This document shows, one piece after another, positions 1 through 7,451 of a stretch of DNA of 10,086 nt. The first letter of the stretch is position 1. Every line of letters begins with the position of its first letter. The DNA is from Anaerolineales bacterium. GTDB lineage: Bacteria; Chloroflexota; Anaerolineae; Anaerolineales; DRMV01. Made by a program: the position numbers and the translations under genes. The notes under the pieces were generated by a model. The model did not search any database and was not told the DNA's origin. It worked only from the letters and a program-made list of their open reading frames with translations. Location of the stretch: positions 1 to 10,086 of the forward strand of contig JALUBW010000176.1 in the NCBI GenBank assembly GCA_027044735.1. Reading direction: 5' to 3'.

Positions 1-1503
1 ATTTGGAACGATGCTGGCAGCGCTACGGAAGGCGTGCAGGACGGCACAGAGCCCGGCATTTCCGGTGTAACGCTTACCCTGCACTGGGATGGAAACGACA
101 ACGGCAACTTTGACGACCCCGAAGACCGCACCTACACAACCACAACCGACGCCAACGGCTTTTACGCCTTCTGCGGCCTGTTGAGCGATGCTACAGGAGA
201 CGGACAGGCAGATAGTTACCGGATAGACGTCACCCCGCCGAGTGGCATGGTGTTGGTGCCTGCTGGGCAAGGCAATGACCCCGCCTTAGACAGCGATGGC
301 GACGCTACCGGCAAGGGGCCTGTGTTCACCGTGCCGCCGGCCACCGATGAGGACGATGCTCCAAACGACACCGACCCGCATGGCTATCCGGATTCGCAGA
401 CCAACTTGACTATAGACTTTGGCCTGGTGGGCTACGACTTTGGCGACCTGCCGAGCCCGTATAAGACAACCATAGCCGATGGAGGCGCTGAGCACGAAAT
501 AGCAGCGGTATCCAATCCGATTTTGGGCACCGTGGCGCCGGATCCAGAACTGGATGGTCAGCCTGACGCTGCCGCCGCGGGCGATGATAACAACGGTGTG
601 GACGATGAAGACGGAGTGACTTTGCCCACCGAGTTTGTGGCAGGTAGGAATTACGGAATAGAGTATGTAGTCGGTAACGCCTCGGCAAACACAGTTGTGA
701 GCGCGTGGATAGACTGGAATGGCGACGGCGACTTTGCCGATGCAGGTGAACAGATTTTGGATAACCAGTCGCAAACTGCGGACGGCACTTACACCGTGAA
801 CGTGACTGTGCCGCTGAACGTGGCGCAATCAGTAGGTGTACGTTTCAGAATCGCTAACGAGAACATACCTTCTCCCAACGGTTTGGTCAGCAGCGGTGAG
901 GTTGAAGATTACCTTGTCAATGCTGCGAAGACTTACGACTACGGCGATTTGCCCGACGGCTATGCCACCACCGACGCCAACAACGGAGCCAAGCATCTGA
1001 TTTCCCCAACCTTGTACTTGGGTGCTTGTGTTGACGGCGAAAATGACGGGCAGCCCGACACCAATGCCAACGGCGATGATGCCAATACCGGTTATTACAC
1101 CGCTGGCACATGCGCCACTGCGGGCGATGATGAGGACGGTGTTCGCTTGATCACGCCGTTGATCCCCGGTGCGGAAGCGTGCGTGCAGGTCACGGCACAC
1201 AACGCGACCGGTAACGTGGCGCACCTATACGGCTGGTTTGACTGGAATGGAGATGGGCAATTCAGCGCCGACGAAGCGCTAAACACTGGTGATTTTGCCA
1301 ACGGTTCGGTGGCATTGAACGGCGACGTCAACAACGAAAAGTACTGCTTCACCGTGCCGGATACGGCCACCTTTGAAGGCGGCAAAGCGTATTCCCGCTT
1401 CCGCTTGACTACTGCCGTTTTGACCGCTGATGATTGGAAAGAGGCCGCGCCGGACGGCGAGGTTGAAGACTACTACGCTCCCTTGTACTGCGCGGGCAAC
1501 TTT
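1..1503 (+). repeat. Tandem protein-coding repeat, unit 1 (501 codons, possibly missing its first codons)
   Basis: This is the first visible copy of a long in-frame repeat, matching 1504-3051. It encodes an SdrD-B-like module, a GEVED-type module that starts at YDFGDLP (433-453) and ends at GEVEDY (895-912), and a second, Cys-containing GEVED-type module from YDYGDLP (934-954) to GEVEDY (1456-1473). The copy may begin slightly before the window. Bases 67-221 and 285-386 are identical to unit 2 at an offset of 1503, synonymous positions included, while the stretch between them has diverged. Confidence 0.9.
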
Positions 1504-4500
1504 GTTTGGAACGACGGCGGCAGTGCCATGGAAGGCATTCAGGACGGCACAGAGCCCGGCATTTCCGGCGTAACGCTTACCCTGCACTGGGATGGAAACG
1601 ACAACGGCAACTTTGACGACCCCGAAGACCGCACCTACACAACCACAACCGACGCCAACGGCTTTTACGCCTTCTGCGGCCTGTTGAGCGATGCTACAGG
1701 AGACGGACAGGCAGATAGTTACCGAATAGACATCACCCCGCCGAGCGGCACGGTGTTGGTGCCTGAAGGGTTGGGAACCGATGAAGGCTTAGACAGCGAT
1801 GGCGACGCTACCGGCAAGGGGCCTGTGTTCACCGTGCCGCCGGCCACCGATGAGGACGATGCTCCAAACGACACCGACCCGCATGGCTACCCGGATGCGC
1901 AGACCAACTTGGCGATAGACTTCGGCTTGGCTGGTTATGACTTTGGCGACCTGCCGAGCCCGTATAAGACAACCATAGCCGATGGCGGCGCCGAGCATGA
2001 AATAGCGGTGACATCCAATCCGATTTTGGGCACTGTGGGACCGGATCCGGAGACGGACGGTCAGCCGGAGGCGAATGCCTTAGGCGATGACAACAACGGC
2101 GTAGATGACGAAGACGGCGTGGTGCTGCCCGCCGAATTTGTGGCAGGCAAGAGTTACGAGATACACTACACGGTCGGCAGCGCCTCGGCAAACACGGTTG
2201 TGAGCGCGTGGATAGACTGGAATGGCGACGGCGACTTTGCGGATGCAGGCGAGCATGTTCTGGACAATGTGTCGCGGCCGACTGACGGCACTTACACCGT
2301 GAATGTGACCGTGCCGCTAAATGTGGCGCGGGCAGTGGGCGTGCGCTTCAGAATTGCTAACGAAAGCATACCCTCTCCTAACGGCCTGGTCGGCAGCGGC
2401 GAGGTTGAAGATTACATCGTAGGCACTCAGCTTTCCTACGACTACGGTGACCTGCCGGATTCGTTTGATGTCAACAATCTCTCGGCTGGACATCCGCCGC
2501 TTCAACCTGCAAACCACCAACTCAACAGAAATCTGTATCTCGGTGCGTGCGTGGACAGCGATGATGGGCCGTTCCCCAACGCTCAAGCGGGCGTGCTTGG
2601 CGGTGGTGACGACCAAGCCGATGCAACCGACACCACCGACGTGCAAATTGGCACCTGTGCTTCTCCGGGAGATGATGAGGACGGCGTCACCCTCGTGACC
2701 CCGCTCATCCCGGGGCAACAGGCCTGCGTGCAAGTGGATGCCCACAACACTACCGGCAACGACGCTCACCTTTACGCATGGTTTGACTGGAACGGCGATG
2801 AGCACCTAAGCGCAGACGAGATGGTGAATACAGGTGACTTCAGCGGCGGTGCGGCCGTTGTGCCTGACGGTGGCGTGAGTGCAAAGCAATACTGCTTCAC
2901 TGTCCCCGCGGGCGCGGCGTTTGACGGCGGCAAGGTGCACATGCGCTTCCGCCTCACTACGGCTGCCTTGACCGCTCAGGATTGGGATGGCTCGGCTCCG
3001 GACGGTGAGGTTGAGGACTACTGGACCCCGCTGGCCTGCGTGGGCAACTACATCTGGGACGACACCGAAGGCCAAACCGCCAATCAGCAGGATGACAGCG
3101 ACAAGCCGGTTGCAGGCCTCACGGTTGAAATGACCTGGCCCGGCGCCGATGGTGCTTTTGGTACCGATGATGACATCGTTGCTACAACCACTACCGATTC
3201 TCAAGGGCGCTACACCTTCTGCGGCCTAACTCCCGACAGCACCGTTCAGATCAAAGTGCCGAACTTGCCCGAGGGCCTCAATCAGGCTGTGTCTGCCAAC
3301 CAAGGTTCGGACTTGTTGGATAGCGATGCTACCCAGCCCGATGGGCTTGGTACGGCGGTTATCCTACCTCCCGTTACCGTGCCCGGTTTGCAAGACCTTG
3401 CCGCCAATTCTTGGCTCACGGGCGAAAGCGGCGCTGAGGATGATTCCACTCAGTCTGACCCGGCGTTGACGCATAACTATCCGGATGGTCGCACCAACTT
3501 AGCATTGGATATCGGCCTGAGGAAGGTTTTAGGCTCTGCGGATAAGTCCATAGAAGGCACTAACCAGTCCTTCACCGATGGAAACGACGTGGCAATAGGT
3601 GAAATAATCACCTACGAATCCACCTTTACGATGAGCCCGGGCACCATCACCAACCTCAAGATGACCGACATCCTCACCCGCGGCTTGGCCTTCCAGCAGT
3701 GTGAAAGCATAACCACTACCGGCAGTGTGACGGCCGATGCTGGTTCGTGGGATGAAATTTGCAATTCGCCCACGGTGAGCGAATACCCAGCCGGAAGCAC
3801 CGACCCGGTGGATCAAGGCCGTCAGATCGTGTGGAACTTCGGCACGGTAACCAACAGCGGCACTACCGATGCAACTATTACCGTGCGCTATCAAGTGGTT
3901 GTGCTTGATGTGGCCGGGAACGTTACTGGCACCGATTTGGACAATCAGGCTACTTGGTCGTGGGATTCCGGCAGCGCCGATGCTTCTGCCCCGCCGGTCA
4001 CCGTGGTGGAGCCCAGGCTCAGCCTGACCAAGGATGCCGACCCGAAGGTTGCTCTGCCTGATGAGCCTATAACATTCACCCTCACGCTGAAACACACCCC
4101 CGAAAGCCGCACAAACGCTTACGACGTGCAATTGGTGGATGCCTTGCCGGATGAGATGAGTTACGTGGATGGTTCGTTGCAGAGCGTTGGCGGTGTGGTG
4201 CCTACCAGCATGAACTACGACCCGGCCACGCGCACCATCACCGTGCTGTGGGATGTGATTCCGCTGGGCCAAGAGGCACAAATTAGTTTCAAGGCTACAT
4301 TGACCTCATCACCGGACGAGGTTGTCACCAATACTGCGATTGGAGAATGGAGCAGTTTGCCCGGCGATGTGAGCGACCCGCAATCGCAATACAACAAGTT
4401 CTCTACCGAACGCTACTACGACCCCAATGACCCCGTGAATAACTACGGTGTCATAGCATCGGTGGATGTGCGGATGGGCTTGCCCAAGACCGGCTTTGCC

Positions 4501-4989
4501 CCCGGGCGCATAACCTCCATTCCGGTTCAAAAGGTGGCCTACGACAGGCTGAGCGGTTTGGTGCTTGAAATTCCGAAACTGGGATTGAAACTGCCGATTG
4601 TAGGTGTGCCTCGCAACGCGGACGGCTGGGACTTGACCTGGCTGTGGAACAACGCAGGCTGGCTTGAAGGCACGGCCTTCCCGACCTGGGCGGGCAACAC
4701 GGCGCTAACGGCGCATGTGTACCTGCCCAATGGCGAGCCTGGTCCGTTCGTGAACCTGTACACTCTGAAATGGGGTGACAAGGTGATCATCCACGCCAAC
4801 GGCGAGCGCTACATCTATGAAGTGCGTGCCGTGAAGCGGGTGAAGCCCAACGACATCTCGGTGCTTGGGCATAAGGAGCGCGATTGGGTAACCTTGATAA
4901 CCTGCGAAGGCTTTGATGAGAAAACCGACGCCTACCGCTGGCGCCTGGTGGTGCAAGCGGTGCTGGTGAAGGTTGAGCCTGAGCCGTAA
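1..4989 (+). CDS. Giant repetitive surface protein with C-terminal LPKTG motif and sortase domain (5' end outside window)
   Basis: The reading frame is open from base 1, so the N-terminus and any signal peptide lie upstream; 1662 residues are visible, ending at TAA 4987-4989. Module order in window residues: SdrD-B-like 1-144, GEVED-type 145-304, second GEVED-type 312-491, the same three again at 502-1007, a third SdrD-B-like module 1018-1175, two DUF11/isopeptide-like modules about 1176-1335 and 1338-1490, LPKTG 1494-1498, then a sortase domain about 1510-1662. Four GEVEDY signatures and many Asp/Asn/Gly loops of EF-hand type suggest calcium-stabilised extracellular modules. The sortase part has His1572 (TAHVYLP), Cys1635 (TLITC) and Arg1648, so it looks catalytically intact. 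No hydrophobic membrane segment is visible near the C-terminus. It is probably a secreted or cell-surface adhesin or S-layer-like protein; ligand and attachment are unknown. The module assignments are from memory of the families. Confidence 0.9.
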   Translation: MWNDAGSATEGVQDGTEPGISGVTLTLHWDGNDNGNFDDPEDRTYTTTTDANGFYAFCGLLSDATGDGQADSYRIDVTPPSGMVLVPAGQGNDPALDSDGDATGKGPVFTVPPATDEDDAPNDTDPHGYPDSQTNLTIDFGLVGYDFGDLPSPYKTTIADGGAEHEIAAVSNPILGTVAPDPELDGQPDAAAAGDDNNGVDDEDGVTLPTEFVAGRNYGIEYVVGNASANTVVSAWIDWNGDGDFADAGEQILDNQSQTADGTYTVNVTVPLNVAQSVGVRFRIANENIPSPNGLVSSGEVEDYLVNAAKTYDYGDLPDGYATTDANNGAKHLISPTLYLGACVDGENDGQPDTNANGDDANTGYYTAGTCATAGDDEDGVRLITPLIPGAEACVQVTAHNATGNVAHLYGWFDWNGDGQFSADEALNTGDFANGSVALNGDVNNEKYCFTVPDTATFEGGKAYSRFRLTTAVLTADDWKEAAPDGEVEDYYAPLYCAGNFVWNDGGSAMEGIQDGTEPGISGVTLTLHWDGNDNGNFDDPEDRTYTTTTDANGFYAFCGLLSDATGDGQADSYRIDITPPSGTVLVPEGLGTDEGLDSDGDATGKGPVFTVPPATDEDDAPNDTDPHGYPDAQTNLAIDFGLAGYDFGDLPSPYKTTIADGGAEHEIAVTSNPILGTVGPDPETDGQPEANALGDDNNGVDDEDGVVLPAEFVAGKSYEIHYTVGSASANTVVSAWIDWNGDGDFADAGEHVLDNVSRPTDGTYTVNVTVPLNVARAVGVRFRIANESIPSPNGLVGSGEVEDYIVGTQLSYDYGDLPDSFDVNNLSAGHPPLQPANHQLNRNLYLGACVDSDDGPFPNAQAGVLGGGDDQADATDTTDVQIGTCASPGDDEDGVTLVTPLIPGQQACVQVDAHNTTGNDAHLYAWFDWNGDEHLSADEMVNTGDFSGGAAVVPDGGVSAKQYCFTVPAGAAFDGGKVHMRFRLTTAALTAQDWDGSAPDGEVEDYWTPLACVGNYIWDDTEGQTANQQDDSDKPVAGLTVEMTWPGADGAFGTDDDIVATTTTDSQGRYTFCGLTPDSTVQIKVPNLPEGLNQAVSANQGSDLLDSDATQPDGLGTAVILPPVTVPGLQDLAANSWLTGESGAEDDSTQSDPALTHNYPDGRTNLALDIGLRKVLGSADKSIEGTNQSFTDGNDVAIGEIITYESTFTMSPGTITNLKMTDILTRGLAFQQCESITTTGSVTADAGSWDEICNSPTVSEYPAGSTDPVDQGRQIVWNFGTVTNSGTTDATITVRYQVVVLDVAGNVTGTDLDNQATWSWDSGSADASAPPVTVVEPRLSLTKDADPKVALPDEPITFTLTLKHTPESRTNAYDVQLVDALPDEMSYVDGSLQSVGGVVPTSMNYDPATRTITVLWDVIPLGQEAQISFKATLTSSPDEVVTNTAIGEWSSLPGDVSDPQSQYNKFSTERYYDPNDPVNNYGVIASVDVRMGLPKTGFAPGRITSIPVQKVAYDRLSGLVLEIPKLGLKLPIVGVPRNADGWDLTWLWNNAGWLEGTAFPTWAGNTALTAHVYLPNGEPGPFVNLYTLKWGDKVIIHANGERYIYEVRAVKRVKPNDISVLGHKERDWVTLITCEGFDEKTDAYRWRLVVQAVLVKVEPEP
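1504..3051 (+). repeat. Tandem protein-coding repeat, unit 2 (516 codons)
   Basis: This is the second copy of the long repeat, with the same three-module layout: SdrD-B-like from 1504, YDFGDLP at 1936-1956, GEVEDY at 2398-2415, YDYGDLP at 2437-2457 and GEVEDY at 3004-3021. It is 45 bases longer than unit 1, because the last module carries extra residues around 2470-2670. A further, more diverged SdrD-B-like module begins at 3052 (YIWDD) but is not followed by GEVED modules, so the array stops there. Confidence 0.9.
4480..4494 (+). other. LPKTG sortase-recognition motif inside the surface protein
   Basis: The codons TTG CCC AAG ACC GGC encode LPKTG, an exact match to the LPxTG sorting signal. 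In usual sorting signals this is followed by a hydrophobic stretch and a basic tail. Here it is followed by a short linker (FAPGRITSIPVQ) and then the sortase domain. Whether it is cleaved is not known. Confidence 0.75.
4528..4986 (+). other. Sortase catalytic domain (C-terminal domain of the surface protein)
   Basis: About 153 residues with a sortase-like pattern: an entry strand (LVLEIPKLGLKLPIVGV), the catalytic His in TAHVYLPNG (codon 4714-4716), the catalytic Cys in TLITC (codon 4903-4905) and an Arg in YRWRLVV (codon 4942-4944). That Arg falls at the same distance from Cys as in Staphylococcus aureus SrtA as I recall it. The domain lacks the N-terminal membrane anchor of stand-alone sortases. 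I do not assign a sortase class with confidence; TLxTC occurs in several. Confidence 0.88.
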
Positions 4990-5012
4990 CGCTCCTGTTC
5001 GTGAGTTGCAAC

Positions 5013-5043
5013 AACAGCCCCTTGGAGTTTCCAAGGGGCTGTT
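5013..5043 (+). terminator. Hairpin terminator after the surface protein gene
   Basis: A perfect 13-base-pair stem (AACAGCCCCTTGG / CCAAGGGGCTGTT) closes a 5-base loop, 23 bases after the stop codon of the plus-strand gene. A moderately T-rich stretch (ACTGTGTTTTGTG) follows on the plus strand. It also lies 45 bases beyond the feoB stop on the other strand and could stop both convergent transcripts, although the minus-strand side has no good T run. The intergenic region 4990-5088 holds nothing else I recognise. Confidence 0.88.
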
Positions 5044-5088
5044 ACTGTGTTTTGTGTGCAATCCCGTTTCAGCGGCTTGCGCGGGTGG

Positions 5089-7266
5089 TTAGTGCAGCAT
5101 TCTCACGATCGTGGCCACGGTTGTGGTTACCACAAACCCAATGCTAAGCGGAATTGCCGCGGCGAGCGCCATCCACTTTTTACTGCCGGTTTCTTTGTAA
5201 ATCGTGAGCAGGGTGGTGGCGCAGGGGTTGTGCAAAAGCACGAAGAGCATCATGCTGACCGCGGTCAGCATCGTCCAGCCGTGGCTGGTGAGCAGGCGGT
5301 AGAACGCGTCCAACGACCCCACGTCCACCATCATGCCCGCGCCGCTGTAAACCATCACCATCGTGGGCACCACAATTTCGTTTGCGGGGATGGCGATGAT
5401 GTAAGCCAGCAAAATTACGCCGTCCAGCCCCATCACGTGCCCGATTGGGTTGAGGGCTTGGGCAATATGCTGGGCGAGGCTTGCCCCGTGCAGGTGGATG
5501 TTCGCGAGCAGCCAAATCACCGCCCCGGCGGGCGCGGCGACCATCACCGCCCGCCATAGTACGAAGACCGTGCGGTCTATCAACGAAGTGTAGAGTATAG
5601 GCCAAAGGCGCGGCTTGCGGTAGGGCGGCAATTCCAGCGTAAAAGCCGAAGGCGTGCCCTTCAGGAGCGTGCGCGATAGCAGCGCCGACACCAACAGCGT
5701 GAACCCCACGCCGAGCGTGACCACGCCGACCACTACCCCCGCCGCGATCAGCGAAGCAACCCCAGACGAAAATCGGCGGGCAACGAACATCGACGCCAAC
5801 AAAATCAGCGTGGGGAAGCGCCCGTTGCACGGCACGAAGTTGTTGGTCAGGATGGCAATCAGCCGCTCGCGGGGGGAATCAATGATTCGCGTCCCTATTA
5901 CGCCTGCGGCGTTACACCCAAAGCCCATCATCATGGTGAGCGCTTGCTTGCCGTGTGCTCCGACTTTGCGGAAGAGGTAGTCCATGTTGAAAGCCACGCG
6001 CGGCAGGTAGCCCAAATCTTCCAAAAATGTGAACAGCGGGAAGAAAATCGCCATTGGTGGGAGCATCACGCTCACCACCCAAGCCATACCGCGCCAAACG
6101 CCGTGCCACACAAAGCCCGTGAGCCATTCGGGAGACCCGATTGCCGAAAATAACGCTGCTCCCTGCGATTCCACCCAAAAAAGCGCTTCAGCGAGCAAGT
6201 CCGAGGGGTAGTTTGCGCCCACAATTGTTATCCAAAACACCACTGCCAGCAGCACCGCCATTATTGGGAAGCCGAACACGGGCGAGGTAACGATGCGGTC
6301 TATGCGCTGATCCCAATCCCAAGGGCGGCGGTCGTCGGGCATACGGACGGCGCGGCGCACTACCTTCTCGGCTTCGGCGTACAGCGCCTTTACAATTTCA
6401 TCGCGGAAATTGGCGCTCAAGTCGCGCCGCAGGCTTTCGGCGGCGGCAAGCACCTGCTCGGCTTTGCGGCGCGATTCTTCCACCGCTTGCTCATCGTCGC
6501 CGATGGCCAAGCGCGCCATTTCCCCGCTCAGCAGGGCTTCTTCAACCCGCGCGTCGCCGTCCAAAAGCCGCATTGCCACCCAGCGCGCATTCGGGATCCC
6601 GGGCACGGCTTCTTCAATCAACGGCACCAACTGGTCAACCGCGCCTTTCACCTCCGGCGGCGTGGGCACGCGGCGAGGAGTAGGCTTTAGCCTGCCCGTA
6701 ACCACTTCCTCAACCGTGCGAAGCAAAGCCGTAATGCCCTCGCCGCTTCGCGCCACCATCGGCACAACCGGAATGCCGAGGTCGCGGCTCAGGGCGCGTG
6801 CATCAACCTGAATGCCCTTGCGGCGCGCTTCGTCCATCATGTTGAGCGCCAGCACCACCTTGTCGGTGATTTCCATCACCTGAAGGAGCAGGTTGAGGTT
6901 GCGCTCCAAAGCGGTGGCATCGGCAAGCACCACCACGGCATCGGGTTTGCCGAAAAGGATGAAATCGCGCGCCACCTCCTCGTCCTCCGAGGCGGTGAGC
7001 AGGGAATATGTGCCGGGCAGGTCAACCACTTTGTAACGCCGCCCGTTGAATTCGTAAGCGCCCTCTGCGCGCGTCACCGTTTTGCCGGGCCAGTTGCCGG
7101 TATGCTGGCGCAAGCCGGTAAGGGCGTTGAAAAGCGTGCTCTTGCCGGTGTTGGGGTTGCCTGCAAGGGCAATCACAAAATCGGTATCTGCCGCGCTGAT
7201 GCCCATCTGCTCAAGTTCGGCGCGCAGTGGGCAGTTGTTGCATTTGGATGAGAAGAGGTTTGTCAT
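5089..7266 (-). CDS. feoB: Ferrous iron transport protein B (FeoB)
   Basis: A 725-residue GTPase-linked Fe2+ importer of the cytoplasmic membrane. The N-terminal G domain shows G1 GNPNTGKS (36-43), a G2-region NWPGKT (58-63), G3 DLPG (82-85), G4 NMMD (142-145) and a G5-like ARSGEG (172-177). A helical linker follows to about 325, then the membrane part with pore/gate motifs GFGCN (448-452), PCNGRFP (479-485) and NPCATT (680-685), each with its conserved Cys. Length is within the family range. An extra N-terminal motif, CNNCP (9-13), may bind metal. The ATG at 7264-7266 is the first possible start after an in-frame stop; no clear ribosome binding site precedes it. It lies downstream of a regulator carrying FeoA domains, and I see no separate feoA or feoC here. 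The pore motifs resemble FeoB from clostridia and other anaerobes, from memory. Confidence 0.97.
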   Translation of the reverse strand: MTNLFSSKCNNCPLRAELEQMGISAADTDFVIALAGNPNTGKSTLFNALTGLRQHTGNWPGKTVTRAEGAYEFNGRRYKVVDLPGTYSLLTASEDEEVARDFILFGKPDAVVVLADATALERNLNLLLQVMEITDKVVLALNMMDEARRKGIQVDARALSRDLGIPVVPMVARSGEGITALLRTVEEVVTGRLKPTPRRVPTPPEVKGAVDQLVPLIEEAVPGIPNARWVAMRLLDGDARVEEALLSGEMARLAIGDDEQAVEESRRKAEQVLAAAESLRRDLSANFRDEIVKALYAEAEKVVRRAVRMPDDRRPWDWDQRIDRIVTSPVFGFPIMAVLLAVVFWITIVGANYPSDLLAEALFWVESQGAALFSAIGSPEWLTGFVWHGVWRGMAWVVSVMLPPMAIFFPLFTFLEDLGYLPRVAFNMDYLFRKVGAHGKQALTMMMGFGCNAAGVIGTRIIDSPRERLIAILTNNFVPCNGRFPTLILLASMFVARRFSSGVASLIAAGVVVGVVTLGVGFTLLVSALLSRTLLKGTPSAFTLELPPYRKPRLWPILYTSLIDRTVFVLWRAVMVAAPAGAVIWLLANIHLHGASLAQHIAQALNPIGHVMGLDGVILLAYIIAIPANEIVVPTMVMVYSGAGMMVDVGSLDAFYRLLTSHGWTMLTAVSMMLFVLLHNPCATTLLTIYKETGSKKWMALAAAIPLSIGFVVTTTVATIVRMLH

Positions 7267-7304
7267 GGGAATTGGTCAGTGTTCAGTCCTAATTGGTGGA
7301 TAAC

Positions 7305-7425
7305 AACGCCAAGGGCGCCAAGTACACGAAGGACGCCAAGGGTAATGCAAAGGCGCAAAAGGAACAAAGAGCGCAAAGAAAAAATTTCTGTGTTTTCTGC
7401 AAATTTCTGTGTTTTCTGTGGTTTT
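7305..7425. repeat. Low-complexity dispersed repeat (GCCAAG / TTCTGTGTTTTCTG type) between regulator and feoB
   Basis: The left part has repeated CGCCAAG, ACGAAGG and GCGCAAAG words about every 9-16 bases. The right part has two exact copies of AAATTTCTGTGTTTTCTG (7382-7399 and 7401-7418), 19 bases apart. Read on the minus strand it has the CACAGAAA...CTTTGCGC...CTTGGCG form of an intergenic repeat I recall from many unrelated bacterial genomes; its function is not known to me. It fills most of the 185-base gap before feoB and is flanked by imperfect direct repeats at 7291-7301 and 7433-7443. It is not protein coding: the plus-strand frame across it runs into the regulator gene antisense. Confidence 0.7.
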
Positions 7426-7451
7426 ATCTCTCAATCGGTGGATTTACAGTT

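Noticed and set aside
3529..4281. Minus-strand 250-codon frame inside the surface protein gene
   Set aside because: It is a shadow of the repetitive coding sequence, with no recognisable domain. The same holds for the other minus-strand frames at 286-3204.
34..4989. Start of the surface protein gene at GTG 34
   Set aside because: The frame is open back to base 1, the residues before 34 match the start of the next repeat unit, and no signal peptide follows. The gene begins before the window.
5047..5559. Plus-strand 170-codon frame over the end of feoB
   Set aside because: It is His/Gly/Arg-rich antisense of the FeoB membrane domain, without family features.
7382..7418. Possible small CRISPR array from the 18-base direct repeats
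   Set aside because: There are only two copies one base apart with no spacer and no cas genes nearby. It is part of the low-complexity dispersed repeat.
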